Shown here: one piece after another, positions 54,395-63,746 of the stretch
Numbering within the stretch: the first letter of the stretch is position 1
How the letters are laid out: each line of letters opens with the position of its first letter
Made by a program: the position numbers and the translations under genes
NCBI RefSeq assembly: GCF_900103345.1
Contig: NZ_LT629702.1
Coordinates: forward strand, 3,162,001-3,226,000
Reading direction: 5' to 3'
Origin: Pseudomonas azotoformans
GTDB taxonomy: Bacteria; Pseudomonadota; Gammaproteobacteria; Pseudomonadales; Pseudomonadaceae
DNA length: 64,000 nt
Notes under the pieces: model-generated
Told to the model about the DNA's origin: nothing
What the model saw: only the letters and a program-made list of their open reading frames with translations
Databases searched by the model: none

Positions 54395-54420
54395 GAACTT
54401 TGGTCGTGAGCCTTGTCTTA
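54395..54420 (+). promoter_or_regulatory. possible AlgU-type promoter of amrZ
   Basis: GAACTT (54395-54400) and TCTTA (54416-54420) recall the AlgU consensus GAACTT-N16/17-TCTGA, but the 15-bp spacer is short and the -10 is imperfect. amrZ is AlgU-dependent in P. aeruginosa. The rest of 54095-54394 holds nothing I can assign. Confidence 0.3.
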
Positions 54421-54477
54421 ACACTCATCTTGCGGCCAATTCCAAAAACCGCTCCCCTGAACTAACCGGTTAAATAT

Positions 54478-54804
54478 ATGCGCCCATTGAAACAGGCAAT
54501 TTATTCCAGCCGTACGGCTGACAAGTTCGTCGTACGTCTGCCAGACGGAATGCGGGAACGCATTGCCGAGGTGGCTCGCAATCATCACCGCAGCATGAAC
54601 TCCGAAATCATCGCTCGCCTGGAACAAAGCCTCATTCAGGAAGGTGCGCTGGGCGACGAGTTGAGCATGCGCCTGGACAGCCCAGAGCTGTCGCTGCACG
54701 AACGCGAACTGCTGCAGCGTTTTCGTCAGCTCTCCCACCGCCAGCAAAATGCTCTCGTCTCGCTTATCGCGCACGACGTTGAGGCGGCCGCAGAAGCCAA
54801 TTGA
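54478..54804 (+). CDS. amrZ: ribbon-helix-helix regulator AmrZ
   Basis: A 108-aa Arc-type regulator. The ribbon-helix-helix is at about 14-60 ([20 protein letters not shown], then [15 protein letters not shown]) and a C-terminal tetramerisation helix follows. It reads very close to P. aeruginosa AmrZ, which controls alginate, flagella, type IV pili and c-di-GMP genes. The upstream 380 bp are non-coding. Confidence 0.95.
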   Translation: MRPLKQAIYSSRTADKFVVRLPDGMRERIAEVARNHHRSMNSEIIARLEQSLIQEGALGDELSMRLDSPELSLHERELLQRFRQLSHRQQNALVSLIAHDVEAAAEAN

Positions 54805-54821
54805 TCTGCAACTGAAAGCCG

Positions 54822-54848
54822 AAGCCAGCCATGTGCTGGCTTTTTTTT
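54822..54848 (+). terminator. amrZ terminator
   Basis: AAGCCAGC pairs with GCTGGCTT over a 5-nt loop, followed by eight T. Confidence 0.92.
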
Positions 54849-54875
54849 GCCCGGGATTTGGGAAGAGAATGCAAA

Positions 54876-54897
54876 GCGGGGGCAGATTTGCCCCCGC
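54876..54897 (-). terminator. hairpin after mgtE
   Basis: GCGGGGGCA pairs with TGCCCCCGC over a 4-nt loop, 10 bp after the mgtE stop; a short T-rich tail follows when read leftwards. Confidence 0.7.
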
Positions 54898-54906
54898 AGG
54901 ATGGAA

Positions 54907-56349
54907 TCAGAGCAGGAAGATCGTTGCCAAGCCCAGGAAGATAAAGAAACCACCGCTGTCGGTCATGGCCGTGATCATCACACTGGCACCCATGGCAGGG
55001 TCGCGCCCAAGGCGAGCCAGGGTCATCGGGATCAATACCCCCATCAGCGCAGCCAGTAGCAGGTTGAGGGTCATCGCAGCCGTCATCACCACACCGAGCG
55101 ACCAACTGCCATACAGCAAATAAGCCACCACACCGATTACCCCACCCCACACCAGACCGTTGATGAGGCCAACCGCCAGCTCCTTACGCAACAAACGCGA
55201 TGAGTTGGCGGTACTCACCTGGTCCAGCGCCATGGCGCGCACAATCATGGTAATCGTCTGATTACCCGAGTTTCCGCCGATCCCGGCCACAATCGGCATC
55301 AGCGCGGCGAGCGCCACCAGCTTCTCGATAGAACCTTCGAACAATCCAATAACCCGCGACGCGATAAAGGCCGTGATCAGGTTAATGGCCAGCCACGCCC
55401 AACGGTTATGCAGTGAGCGCCAAACCGAGGCGAAGATATCTTCCTCCTCACGCAAACCCGCCATATTGAGGACTTCGGTCTCACTTTCTTCCCGAATCAA
55501 GTCGACCATTTCGTCGATGGTCAAACGACCAATCAACTTGCCGTTCTTGTCGACCACCGGCGCCGAGATCAAGTCATAACGCTCAAACGCCTGGGCAGCT
55601 TCGTAGGCGTCTTCATCCGGATGAAAACTCACCGGGTCGCTGGCCATGACGTCGGCCACTTTCTTTTCAGGGTCGTTGACCAGCAGGCGCTTGATTGGCA
55701 GCACGCCCTTGAGAATGCCTTCGTAATCCACCACGAACAATTTGTCGGTGTGACCCGGCAGCTCTTTGAGTCTGCGCAGATAACGCAGTACCACTTCCAG
55801 GCTGACGTCCTCGCGGATGGTGACCATCTCGAAGTCCATCAGGGCACCGACCTGATCCTCGTCGTAGGACAGTGCGGAGCGCACACGCTCACGCTGCTGG
55901 CCGTCGAGGGCCTCCATCAGCTCATGGACAACATCACGGGGCAGCTCAGGAGCCAGGTCAGCCAGCTCGTCGGCGTCCATCTCCTTGGCCGCTGCCAGGA
56001 GCTCGTGATCGTCCATGTCGGCGATCAGGGTTTCACGAACCGAGTCAGATACTTCGAGAAGGATGTCGCCGTCGCGGTCAGCCTTCACCAACTGCCAGAG
56101 GGTCAGTCGATCATCCAGCGGCAAGGCTTCGAGAATATAGGCGACGTCGGCGGAGTGCAGGTCGTCAAGCTTGCGCTGTAGCTCGACGAGGTTTTGCCGG
56201 TGAACCAGGTTTTCAACCAGGTTGTTATTCGGGCCATCCTGGCGGTGCGTAAGGTCTTCGACCACACGCTGGCGCTGCAGCAGCTCGATGACTTGAGCCA
56301 AACGATCCTGCAGGCTTTCTTGTGTTTTCTTTACTTCTACTTCGGTCAT
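54907..56349 (-). CDS. mgtE: magnesium transporter MgtE
   Basis: A 480-aa Mg channel: N-terminal helical domain (about 30-160), two CBS domains (about 165-285) and five membrane helices (about 315-478). The last helix holds the Mg-coordinating Asp in MTDSGGFFIFLGL. Mg bound to the cytoplasmic domains closes the pore. I choose ATG 56349 (MTEVEVKKTQESL). In P. aeruginosa MgtE also affects type III secretion. Upstream 56350-56655 shows only a small GC hairpin near 56463. Confidence 0.93.
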   Translation of the reverse strand: MTEVEVKKTQESLQDRLAQVIELLQRQRVVEDLTHRQDGPNNNLVENLVHRQNLVELQRKLDDLHSADVAYILEALPLDDRLTLWQLVKADRDGDILLEVSDSVRETLIADMDDHELLAAAKEMDADELADLAPELPRDVVHELMEALDGQQRERVRSALSYDEDQVGALMDFEMVTIREDVSLEVVLRYLRRLKELPGHTDKLFVVDYEGILKGVLPIKRLLVNDPEKKVADVMASDPVSFHPDEDAYEAAQAFERYDLISAPVVDKNGKLIGRLTIDEMVDLIREESETEVLNMAGLREEEDIFASVWRSLHNRWAWLAINLITAFIASRVIGLFEGSIEKLVALAALMPIVAGIGGNSGNQTITMIVRAMALDQVSTANSSRLLRKELAVGLINGLVWGGVIGVVAYLLYGSWSLGVVMTAAMTLNLLLAALMGVLIPMTLARLGRDPAMGASVMITAMTDSGGFFIFLGLATIFLL

Positions 56350-56655
56350 AGGCGAACTCCACTCCCAGCAGCGGGGCACGCCGGAAGGATCAATCAGTCA
56401 ATTCATGATTGGTAAAACGGGGCACTGAGTAACTACTGGGTAAGTCCATGGAGGTATTCCACAAGCCCCGGCGGGGCTGACGGGCGCAATGATACACCGC
56501 CCGGCCACTTTAAACGTCAAAAAACTGGAAAGAACAAGCGCTTGCGAGCCAAAGCTGAGCAATGGCCGCATCTATGAACTGCGACGACGCAGCAGGAAAG
56601 GAAAACACATGAAGGCAAAAGAAAAAGAAGAAACCACGCACAAAGCCCAGACGGC

Positions 56656-56683
56656 AAAAAGCCCGCACTAGGCGGGCTTTTTG
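56656..56683. terminator. terminator next to the tRNA-Arg(ACG) pair
   Basis: AAAAAGCCCGC pairs with GCGGGCTTTTT over a short loop, with T runs in both directions. Read leftwards it ends the tRNA transcript just after its CCA end. Confidence 0.88.
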
Positions 56684-56689
56684 TTTGTA

Positions 56690-56766
56690 TGGTGCACTCG
56701 ACAGGATTCGAACCTGTGACCGCTCGGTTCGTAGCCGAGTACTCTATCCAGCTGAGCTACGAGTGC
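56690..56766 (-). tRNA. tRNA-Arg (anticodon ACG), copy 1
   Basis: A 77-nt cloverleaf starting GCACTCGTAGCTCAGCTGG and ending CCA; the anticodon loop reads CTACGAA. The wobble A is normally deaminated to inosine to read CGU, CGC and CGA. Identical to copy 2. Confidence 0.98.
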
Positions 56767-56838
56767 AAATTGTGTTTTTAGACCAGATCACAACTGGTTG
56801 TAACCGAATCACCTGCATTGCTGCAACTGACTCTTAAA

Positions 56839-56915
56839 TGGTGCACTCGACAGGATTCGAACCTGTGACCGCTCGGTTCGTAGCCGAGTACTCTATCCAG
56901 CTGAGCTACGAGTGC
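56839..56915 (-). tRNA. tRNA-Arg (anticodon ACG), copy 2
   Basis: Identical in sequence to copy 1, 72 bp upstream of it in the direction of transcription. The pair probably arose by tandem duplication and is cotranscribed. Confidence 0.98.
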
Positions 56916-57023
56916 ATTTGTTGCCGCGCATTATAGGCCGTTCAATCTCTATGTAAAGCTATTTTTTCGAGTAATTTCAACAACTTACCGAAAAAACCAG
57001 ATTGCAACGTACTAAGCAAATAA

Positions 57024-57116
57024 TGGCGGAGAACGGGGGATTCGAACCCCCGACACCCTTTTGAGGTGTACTCCCTTAGCAGGGGAGCGCCTTCGGCCAC
57101 TCGGCCAGCTCTCCGC
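57024..57116 (-). tRNA. tRNA-Ser (anticodon GCT)
   Basis: A 93-nt tRNA with the long variable arm of serine tRNAs, starting GCGGAGAGCTGGCCGAGTGG and ending CCA. The anticodon loop reads CTGCTAA, anticodon GCT, for AGC and AGU. The order rsmA, tRNA-Ser, tRNA-Arg is shared with other pseudomonads as far as I recall. Confidence 0.97.
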
Positions 57117-57176
57117 AACACGGGGCGTATATTAACCACGTTCATCCCCGTTTGCAAACATAAAAAACGATAAAAA

Positions 57177-57365
57177 TTAAAGGCTTGGTTCTTCGTCCTT
57201 CTCTTTCTTGATCCGCAGGTAGATTTCCTCGCGGTGCACCGCTACCTCTTTCGGAGCGTTAACCCCGATACGCACTTGATTGCCTTTGACGCCAAGCACG
57301 GTCACGGTGATTTCGCCATCACCGATAATCAGGCTTTCTGCGCAACGACGAGTCAGAATCAGCAT
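57177..57365 (-). CDS. rsmA: translational regulator RsmA (CsrA family)
   Basis: A 62-aa RNA-binding dimer that blocks ribosome binding at AnGGA motifs and is titrated by RsmX/Y/Z RNAs. The key RNA-contacting Arg is R45 in VAVHREEIY; compared with the P. aeruginosa protein there is one extra residue in the GDGEIT loop. I choose ATG 57365 with GAGGAG upstream. Two intrinsic terminators separate it from lysC. Confidence 0.95.
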   Translation of the reverse strand: MLILTRRCAESLIIGDGEITVTVLGVKGNQVRIGVNAPKEVAVHREEIYLRIKKEKDEEPSL

Positions 57366-57407
57366 ACCTTTCTCCTCACGCATTTCAGTTCAGGAACAAC
57401 AGTCTGC

Positions 57408-57441
57408 AAAAAAAAGGCCTTCGACCTACAACCCAAAGGCC
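57408..57441 (-). terminator. intrinsic terminator just upstream of rsmA
   Basis: Read leftwards, GGCCTT pairs with AAGGCC over a 14-nt loop, followed by eight T. It ends 42 bp before the rsmA start. It may be a second lysC terminator or an attenuator in the rsmA leader. Confidence 0.78.
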
Positions 57442-57456
57442 ATAGCCCTACTGCCT

Positions 57457-57464
57457 AAGTATTG
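57457..57464 (-). promoter_or_regulatory. possible rsmA -10 box
   Basis: Read leftwards CAATACTT fits a sigma-70 or RpoS -10 element; no clear -35 is visible. It lies upstream of the second terminator, so a transcript from it would have to read through that hairpin to reach rsmA. Confidence 0.35.
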
Positions 57465-57495
57465 TCGAGCGCACGCAAAAGAACATGCGCCCTAC

Positions 57496-57528
57496 AAAAA
57501 AAGGAAAGGCGCGGTAAACCGCGCCTTC
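57496..57528 (-). terminator. lysC terminator
   Basis: Read leftwards, AAGGCGCGGT pairs with ACCGCGCCTT across 1-2 nt and is followed by a run of seven T. It lies right after the lysC stop. Confidence 0.88.
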
Positions 57529-57539
57529 CTGGCACTGCG

Positions 57540-58781
57540 TCACTCGCCCTGTCGGGCCGGAGCGTCCAGCTCAAAAGCGGTATGCAGAGCGCGTACAGCC
57601 AGTTCCAGATACTTCTCTTCGATCACCACCGAGACTTTGATTTCCGAGGTGGAGATCATCTGGATGTTGATGCTTTCCTTGGCCAGGGCCTCGAACATGC
57701 GGCTGGCAACGCCGGCATGGGAACGCATGCCCACGCCCACGATCGACACCTTGGCAATCTTGGTATCGCCGACCACTTCACGGGCACCGATTTCCTTTGC
57801 AGTGTTCTGCAGGATCTGCTCGGCCGCATCGTACTCGTTGCGGTGCACAGTGAAGGTGAAATCGGTGGTGTTATCGTGCGAAACGTTCTGCACGATCATA
57901 TCGACTTCGATGTTCGCGCCACTGATAGGGCCCAGGATCTTGAACGCCACGCCCGGAGTGTCTGGCACACCACGGATAGTCAGCTTGGCTTCATCACGGT
58001 TGAAAGCGATACCGGAAATGATCGGCTGTTCCATGGATTCCTCTTCATCAATAGTAATGAGGGTGCCCGGACCCTCTTTGAAGCTGTGCAATACGCGCAG
58101 CGGAACGTTGTACTTACCGGCGAATTCCACCGCACGGATCTGCAACACCTTGGAACCGAGGCTGGCCATTTCCAGCATCTCTTCAAAGGTGATCTTGTCC
58201 AGGCGCTGGGCCACGGACACCACCCGTGGGTCGGTGGTGTAGACGCCATCCACATCAGTGTAGATCTGGCATTCATCGGCTTTGAGGGCCGCTGCCAGCG
58301 CCACGCCGGTGGTGTCCGAACCGCCACGCCCGAGGGTGGTGATGTTGCCCTGCTCGTCCACACCCTGGAAGCCAGCTACAACTACCACGCGCCCGGCTTT
58401 CAGGTCCGTACGGATTTTCTGATCGTCAATCTGCAGGATACGCGCCTTGGTATGCGCGCTGTCAGTGAGGATGCGCACTTGGCTGCCAGTGTAGGACACC
58501 GCCGGCACACCGCGTTTATTCAACGCCATGGCCAGCAAGGCGATGGTCACCTGCTCGCCGGTGGACACGATCACATCCAGCTCACGCGGCAGCGGCTGTT
58601 GATCACCACTGATTGCCTTGGCCAGATCGATCAGGCGATTGGTCTCGCCGCTCATGGCCGACAGCACCACCACCAGGTCGTCGCCGGCATCGCGGAACTT
58701 CTTAACCTTGTCGGCCACCTGCTCGATTCTTTCGACAGAACCGACCGAGGTGCCTCCAAATTTCTGTACGATCAAAGCCAT
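57540..58781 (-). CDS. lysC: aspartate kinase
   Basis: A 413-aa kinase phosphorylating aspartate, the entry to lysine, threonine and methionine synthesis. The N-terminal kinase domain (about 1-245) begins MALIVQKFGGTSVGS and has GRGGSDTTGVALAAAL. Two ACT domains follow (about 265-410) for feedback by lysine and threonine. An internal ATG near residue 247 (MEQPIISGIAF) could start a separate beta subunit, as in some other bacteria; I cannot tell. Confidence 0.95.
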   Translation of the reverse strand: MALIVQKFGGTSVGSVERIEQVADKVKKFRDAGDDLVVVLSAMSGETNRLIDLAKAISGDQQPLPRELDVIVSTGEQVTIALLAMALNKRGVPAVSYTGSQVRILTDSAHTKARILQIDDQKIRTDLKAGRVVVVAGFQGVDEQGNITTLGRGGSDTTGVALAAALKADECQIYTDVDGVYTTDPRVVSVAQRLDKITFEEMLEMASLGSKVLQIRAVEFAGKYNVPLRVLHSFKEGPGTLITIDEEESMEQPIISGIAFNRDEAKLTIRGVPDTPGVAFKILGPISGANIEVDMIVQNVSHDNTTDFTFTVHRNEYDAAEQILQNTAKEIGAREVVGDTKIAKVSIVGVGMRSHAGVASRMFEALAKESINIQMISTSEIKVSVVIEEKYLELAVRALHTAFELDAPARQGE

Positions 58782-58876
58782 TTCTAAGCCGCCTCAGCCC
58801 GTAAAGGGGCGCCTAATATCCAATCAACCAGCACCGCACCGGCCCGTGACTAGACCACGGGCCGGTTAACAGTGCC

Positions 58877-61495
58877 TTAAATACCTGCCTCGACAAACGG
58901 CACGGTCAGGGCCAGGGCCGCGTCCAGGGCGCCGGCGTCTACACCACCGCCTTGCGCCATGTCCGGACGACCACCACCCTTCCCGCCCACTGCCGCGGCG
59001 GCTTGCTTCATCAAATCACCGGCTTTGAGTTGGCCAGTCAGGTCCTTGGTCACACCCGCAACCAGCACGACCTTATCCTCATGGACACCGCCGAGCAGGA
59101 TCACTGCGCGGCCGAGCTTGTTCTTCAACTGATCGACCAAGGCCAACAGCGCCTTGCCGTCTTGGCCGTCCAGGCGTGCAGCCAGGACTTTGACGTCCTT
59201 GACGTCCACCGCCGAAGCCGACAGATCGTCGCCGGCCGCGCTGGCCGCCTTGGCCTGCAACTGCTCCAGCTGTTTCTCCAGGGCGCGGTTGCGCTCCAGC
59301 ACAGCGGACAGCTTGTCGATCAGATTGTCGCGGCTGCCCTTGACCAGGCTGGCCGCTTCCTTGAGTTGTTCTTCCGCCGCATTCAGGTAGGCCAGGGCCG
59401 CAGCGCCGGTCACCGCCTCGATACGACGCACACCGGAGGCCACGCCGCCTTCGCTGATGATTTTCAGCAGGGCGATGTCGCCGGTACGGTTGGCGTGGAT
59501 ACCGCCACACAGCTCCACCGAGAAGTCACCGCCCATGCTCAGTACGCGCACGCTGTCGCCGTACTTCTCGCCGAACAGCGCCATGGCGCCCTTGGCCTTG
59601 GCGGTCTCGATATCGGTTTCTTCGGTTTCTACCGCGGTGTTCTTGCGAATCTCGGCGTTGACGATGTCTTCCAGTGCCTTGATCTGCTCAGGCTTGATCG
59701 CTTCAAAGTGGCTGAAGTCGAAACGCAGGCGCTGACTGTCTACCAAAGAACCCTTCTGCTGCACGTGCTCACCCAGAACCTGGCGCAGTGCGGCGTGCAG
59801 CAAGTGCGTGGCCGAGTGGTTCAGCGAAGTGGCATGACGCACATCAGCGTCCACCTGGGCATCGACCGGCGCACCGACGGTCAGGCTGCCCGAAGCCAAC
59901 ACACCGTGGTGCAGGAACGCACCGCCGGTCTTGGTGGTGTCACGCACATCAAAACGACCGGAAGCCGCCTTGAGGAAACCGCAGTCGCCAATCTGGCCAC
60001 CGGACTCGGCGTAGAACGGGGTCTGGTCCAGAACCACAACACCGTTATCACCTTCATTCAGTACATCAACCGACTGGCCGTCCTTATACAGGGCGACCAC
60101 TTTGGCCGAACCGCTGGTGGCCTTGTAGCCGGTGAATTCAGTGGCTACGTCAACCTTGACCAGGCTGTTGTAGTCCATGCCGAACGAGCTGGCCGAACGT
60201 GCACGCACGCGCTGGGCTTCCATCTCGCGCTCGAAACCTTCCTCGTCGAGGGTCAGGTTGCGCTCACGGGCGATGTCGCCGGTCAGGTCCATCGGGAAAC
60301 CGTAGGTATCGTAGAGCTTGAACACCACGTCGCCCGGCACCACGGAGCCTTGCAGGTTGGCGAGGTCTTGCTCGAGGATCTTCAGGCCCTGCTCCAGGGT
60401 CTTGGCGAACTGCTCTTCTTCAGCTTTGAGCACGCGCTCGATGTGCGCCTGGTTCTGCTTGAGTTCCGGGAAGGCTTCGCCCATCTCGGCCACCAGGGCC
60501 GCGACGATCTGATAGAAGAAACTGCCGTTGGCGCCCAGCTTGTTACCGTGGCGACAGGCACGACGGATGATGCGACGCAGCACGTAGCCACGGCCTTCGT
60601 TGGACGGCAGCACGCCGTCGGCAATCAGGAAGCCACAGGAACGGATGTGGTCAGCCACTACCTTGAGGGAAGCCTGGTCTTCATTGGTGCAGCCAATGGC
60701 CTTGGCCGCAGCGGCCAGCAGGCTCTGGAACAGGTCGATCTCGTAGTTGGAGTGTACGTGCTGCATCACCGCACTGATCCGCTCCAGGCCCATGCCGGTG
60801 TCCACCGACGGCGCTGGCAACGGATGCAGAACGCCATCGGCGGTGCGGTTGAACTGCATGAACACGTTGTTCCAGATCTCGATGTAACGGTCGCCGTCTT
60901 CTTCTGGCGAGCCGGGTGGGCCGCCCCAGATGTCAGCGCCGTGGTCGTAGAAGATCTCGGTGCAAGGGCCGCACGGGCCGGTATCGCCCATGGTCCAGAA
61001 GTTGTCGGAGGCGTACGGCGCGCCTTTGTTATCGCCGATGCGCACCATGCGCTCAGCCGGCACGCCGACTTCCTTGGTCCAGATGTCGTAGGCTTCGTCA
61101 TCGCTGGCGTAGACGGTGACCCAGAGTTTTTCCTTCGGCAGTTTCAGCACGCCAGTCAGGAAGGTCCAGGCGAAGTTGATCGCGTCTTGCTTGAAATAAT
61201 CGCCAAAGCTGAAGTTGCCGAGCATTTCGAAAAAGGTGTGGTGACGGGCGGTGTAGCCGACGTTTTCCAGGTCGTTGTGCTTGCCACCGGCGCGTACGCA
61301 TTTCTGGCTGCTGACGGCGCGGGTGTACGCGCGCTTTTCCTGGCCCAGGAAGCAGTCCTTGAACTGGTTCATCCCCGCGTTAGTGAACAGCAGGGTAGGG
61401 TCATTGCCTGGGATCAAGGAGCTGGAGGAGACACGGGTGTGACCTTGCTCTTCGAAGAAGCGAAGGAAGGCTTCACGGATTTCTGCGCTTTTCAT
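58877..61495 (-). CDS. alaS: alanyl-tRNA synthetase
   Basis: An 872-aa class II synthetase. The aminoacylation domain is at about 1-240 ([37 protein letters not shown] motif 2 region). The editing domain has [11 protein letters not shown] and [11 protein letters not shown], the four zinc ligands that clear mischarged Ser and Gly. The C-terminal C-Ala domain ends in [13 protein letters not shown] choose ATG 61495 ([19 protein letters not shown]). lysC follows 95 bp later. Confidence 0.97.
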   Translation of the reverse strand: MKSAEIREAFLRFFEEQGHTRVSSSSLIPGNDPTLLFTNAGMNQFKDCFLGQEKRAYTRAVSSQKCVRAGGKHNDLENVGYTARHHTFFEMLGNFSFGDYFKQDAINFAWTFLTGVLKLPKEKLWVTVYASDDEAYDIWTKEVGVPAERMVRIGDNKGAPYASDNFWTMGDTGPCGPCTEIFYDHGADIWGGPPGSPEEDGDRYIEIWNNVFMQFNRTADGVLHPLPAPSVDTGMGLERISAVMQHVHSNYEIDLFQSLLAAAAKAIGCTNEDQASLKVVADHIRSCGFLIADGVLPSNEGRGYVLRRIIRRACRHGNKLGANGSFFYQIVAALVAEMGEAFPELKQNQAHIERVLKAEEEQFAKTLEQGLKILEQDLANLQGSVVPGDVVFKLYDTYGFPMDLTGDIARERNLTLDEEGFEREMEAQRVRARSASSFGMDYNSLVKVDVATEFTGYKATSGSAKVVALYKDGQSVDVLNEGDNGVVVLDQTPFYAESGGQIGDCGFLKAASGRFDVRDTTKTGGAFLHHGVLASGSLTVGAPVDAQVDADVRHATSLNHSATHLLHAALRQVLGEHVQQKGSLVDSQRLRFDFSHFEAIKPEQIKALEDIVNAEIRKNTAVETEETDIETAKAKGAMALFGEKYGDSVRVLSMGGDFSVELCGGIHANRTGDIALLKIISEGGVASGVRRIEAVTGAAALAYLNAAEEQLKEAASLVKGSRDNLIDKLSAVLERNRALEKQLEQLQAKAASAAGDDLSASAVDVKDVKVLAARLDGQDGKALLALVDQLKNKLGRAVILLGGVHEDKVVLVAGVTKDLTGQLKAGDLMKQAAAAVGGKGGGRPDMAQGGGVDAGALDAALALTVPFVEAGI

Positions 61496-61641
61496 TAGGT
61501 TCTTCCACGGAGGCTGCGGCCAAAGGCCAGTGCGCAACATCATCAGACGGAGCGACGGCAAAGGGCCGCATTATATCGGCCCTTTGCCGGTGGTACAGCG
61601 TGTTTATGCGATAGAGAGGCTCAATTAGACGGTCTGCACAG

Positions 61642-62646
61642 TCATTTGCGCGAAAATTCGACGAATGTCGCGAGCACTTGCTCGACCTGCGCCCGGCTCA
61701 CATCCAAATGCGTGACCATGCGCAAGCGCGCTGCGGCACTCAGCTTGATCCCGCGTTCGGCGGCAAACGCCTTCAAGGCCTGGGCCTGGTCACCGATCTG
61801 CACATAGACCATGTTGGTCTGCACCGGCTCCACCTCGTAACCCGCCTTGCGCAACTCATCCCCCAGCCATTGGGCATTGGCGTGGTCGTCAGCCAGGCGC
61901 TGCACCTGGTGATCCAGGGCATACAACCCCGCAGCGGCCAGGGAACCGGCCTGGCGCATGCCACCGCCGACCATCTTGCGCAGGCGCCGGGCCTTGGCGA
62001 TCAGCGCCGTGGACCCGCACAACACCGAGCCGACAGGCGCACCGAGGCCCTTGGACAGGCACACCGACACTGAATCGAAGTGCTGCGCGATCTCCCGCGC
62101 ATCCACCCCCAGCTTCACCGCTGCGTTGTAGAGCCGTGCGCCATCCAGATGCAGGGCCAGGCCATGCTCCCGGGTAAACGCGCGGGCTTTGGCCAGGTAC
62201 TCCAGCGGCAGCACCTTGCCCTGCATGGTGTTTTCCAATGCCAACAGACGGGTACGGGCGAAGTGGAAGTCATCAGGCTTGATCGCCGCCAGCACCTGGT
62301 CCAGATCCAGGGAGCCGTCCGCCTGCACTTCCAGCGGCTGCGGCTGGATCGAGCCGAGCACTGCGGCACCACCACCCTCGTATTTGTAGGTATGGGCCTG
62401 TTGGCCGACGATGTATTCCTCGCCGCGCTCACAGTGGGCCATCAACGCCAGCAGGTTGCTCATGGTGCCGGTGGGCACGAACAACGCCGCGGCAAAGCCC
62501 AGGCGCTTGGCCAGTTCGGCCTCCAGCCGATTGACGCTGGGGTCTTCGCCATACACGTCATCGCCGCTGGCGGCAGTGGCCATCGCGTCGAGCATACCGG
62601 GGGTGGGTTGGGTCACGGTGTCGCTGCGCAGGTCGATCACAGACAT
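61642..62646 (-). CDS. ltaE: low-specificity L-threonine aldolase
   Basis: A 334-aa PLP enzyme splitting L-threonine and L-allo-threonine into glycine and acetaldehyde. [15 protein letters not shown] opens it, [10 protein letters not shown] binds the cofactor phosphate, and the PLP lysine is in [16 protein letters not shown] choose ATG 62646 ([10 protein letters not shown]). It stands alone between alaS and the FMN riboswitch. Confidence 0.93.
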   Translation of the reverse strand: MSVIDLRSDTVTQPTPGMLDAMATAASGDDVYGEDPSVNRLEAELAKRLGFAAALFVPTGTMSNLLALMAHCERGEEYIVGQQAHTYKYEGGGAAVLGSIQPQPLEVQADGSLDLDQVLAAIKPDDFHFARTRLLALENTMQGKVLPLEYLAKARAFTREHGLALHLDGARLYNAAVKLGVDAREIAQHFDSVSVCLSKGLGAPVGSVLCGSTALIAKARRLRKMVGGGMRQAGSLAAAGLYALDHQVQRLADDHANAQWLGDELRKAGYEVEPVQTNMVYVQIGDQAQALKAFAAERGIKLSAAARLRMVTHLDVSRAQVEQVLATFVEFSRK

Positions 62647-62840
62647 GAAACAAGCCTCTCGAGGGTTCAGTAAGTGCCTTTTGTGAGTGATTACTGCGGG
62701 CAACGCCACGGAATATCAAGCCCCAACTGCATTCAATCGAATACCAACCAAACAAACCGATATAGCTTATCGATACCGCGGCCGTGCAGTTTTCAAAAAA
62801 CCGTGTTAAAAACTCTCCGCCGCCAGGGTTCTGGCGGCAA

Positions 62841-63004
62841 CGTTCTCAGGGCGGGGTGCAATTCCCCACCGGCGGTAATTACACGCAATGTGTATAGCCC
62901 GCGAGCGCTTGGCGCCTCGAACTGCTCACGCAGGACGGCGACAAGGTCAGCAGACCCGGTGTGATCCCGGGGCCGACGGTCATAGTCCGGATGAAGAGAG
63001 AACG
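62841..63004 (+). promoter_or_regulatory. FMN riboswitch (RFN element)
   Basis: The element opens with CGTTCTCAGGGCGGGGTGCA, has ATTCCCCACCGGCGGTAA, CCCGCGAGCG, GGTCAGCAGACCCGGT and GGGGCCGACGGT, and closes with GGATGAAGAGAGAACG, so the P1 stem forms. These are the conserved blocks of RFN elements. It senses FMN and controls the lumazine synthase gene about 100 bp downstream. Confidence 0.96.
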
Positions 63005-63073
63005 GGATTGGCACCTGAGGGCCGCGCACGATGTGTGCTCGCGTACCCTTAAATCCCATTCGATTCATAACGC

Positions 63074-63094
63074 CCTGTTTTTTTCTTAAACAGG
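63074..63094 (+). promoter_or_regulatory. hairpin sequestering the ribH2 ribosome binding site
   Basis: CCTGTTT (63074-63080) pairs with AAACAGG (63088-63094), which includes the start of the AGGAG ribosome binding site 8 bp before the ATG. It fits an expression platform acting on translation, or a weak terminator. Confidence 0.55.
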
Positions 63095-63103
63095 AGTCAG
63101 AAC

Positions 63104-63613
63104 ATGCAACCCACCGCAATCGACAGCAAAGCCAAGCACCACCACGGCGAACGTATCGCGTTTATCCAGGCCTGCTGGCACAAGGAAATTGTCGACCAGA
63201 GCCGTAAAGGCTTCCTCGCCGAGATCATCGCCCAGGGCTACCAGGAATCGGACATCGATTTCTTCGAAGTCGGCGGCGCCTTTGAAATGCCCCTGCATGC
63301 CAAGCTGCTGGCCAAGACCGGCCGTTATGCCGGTATCGTCGCCGCCGCGCTGGTGGTGGACGGCGGCATCTACCGCCACGAGTTCGTCGCCCAGTCGGTG
63401 GTCAGCGGCCTGATGCAGGTGCAGCTGGAAACCGAAGTGCCGGTGTTCTCGGTGTCCCTGACCCCGCATCACTTCCACGCCGGCAGCGAACACCAGACTT
63501 TCTTCTACGAGCACTTCGTGCACAAAGGCCAGGAAGCAGCACGCACCTGCGCCGACACCTTGCACAAAGTCCGCGCGATTCGCCGTAGCGAGCCACGCGC
63601 GGTAGCGGTCTAA
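63104..63613 (+). CDS. ribH2: 6,7-dimethyl-8-ribityllumazine synthase, type II
   Basis: A 169-aa lumazine synthase joining the pyrimidine intermediate with dihydroxybutanone phosphate in riboflavin synthesis. FIQACWHKEIVDQSRKGF and FFEVGGAFEMPLHAKLLA mark the substrate site, and LTPHHFHAGSEHQTFFYEHF near 125-145 is typical of the decameric type II enzymes known from Brucella and rhizobia. Most pseudomonads also keep a type I copy in the rib operon. It is directly under the FMN riboswitch. Confidence 0.92.
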   Translation: MQPTAIDSKAKHHHGERIAFIQACWHKEIVDQSRKGFLAEIIAQGYQESDIDFFEVGGAFEMPLHAKLLAKTGRYAGIVAAALVVDGGIYRHEFVAQSVVSGLMQVQLETEVPVFSVSLTPHHFHAGSEHQTFFYEHFVHKGQEAARTCADTLHKVRAIRRSEPRAVAV

Positions 63614-63631
63614 GCAACACGGCAAAGTACA

Positions 63632-63724
63632 AGGTGGGAGGGGGCTTGCTCCCGATGGCAGTGTGTCAGTCACTTAATTGTCAACTGACCCACCGCTATC
63701 GGGGGCAAGCCCCCTCCCACATTT
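63632..63724. repeat. REP pair (REPIN), GTGGGAGGGGGC family
   Basis: Two inverted units separated by about 45 bp; the left one carries a CTTGCTCCC variant. It lies between the convergent ribH2 and desuccinylase-family genes. Confidence 0.88.
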
Positions 63725-63746
63725 GGATCTGACCAGGCCTTGAGCT

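Noticed and set aside
56350..56500. Magnesium riboswitch upstream of mgtE
   Set aside because: I see only a short GC-rich hairpin near 56463 and none of the conserved M-box blocks.
56489..56671. 60-codon open frame before the tRNA-Arg genes
   Set aside because: Basic, low-complexity peptide running into a terminator hairpin; no ribosome binding site at its start. An inner ATG at 56610 gives only 20 residues.
58952..61498. Open frame of 848 codons opposite alaS
   Set aside because: Shadow of alaS with the same reverse-strand composition bias.
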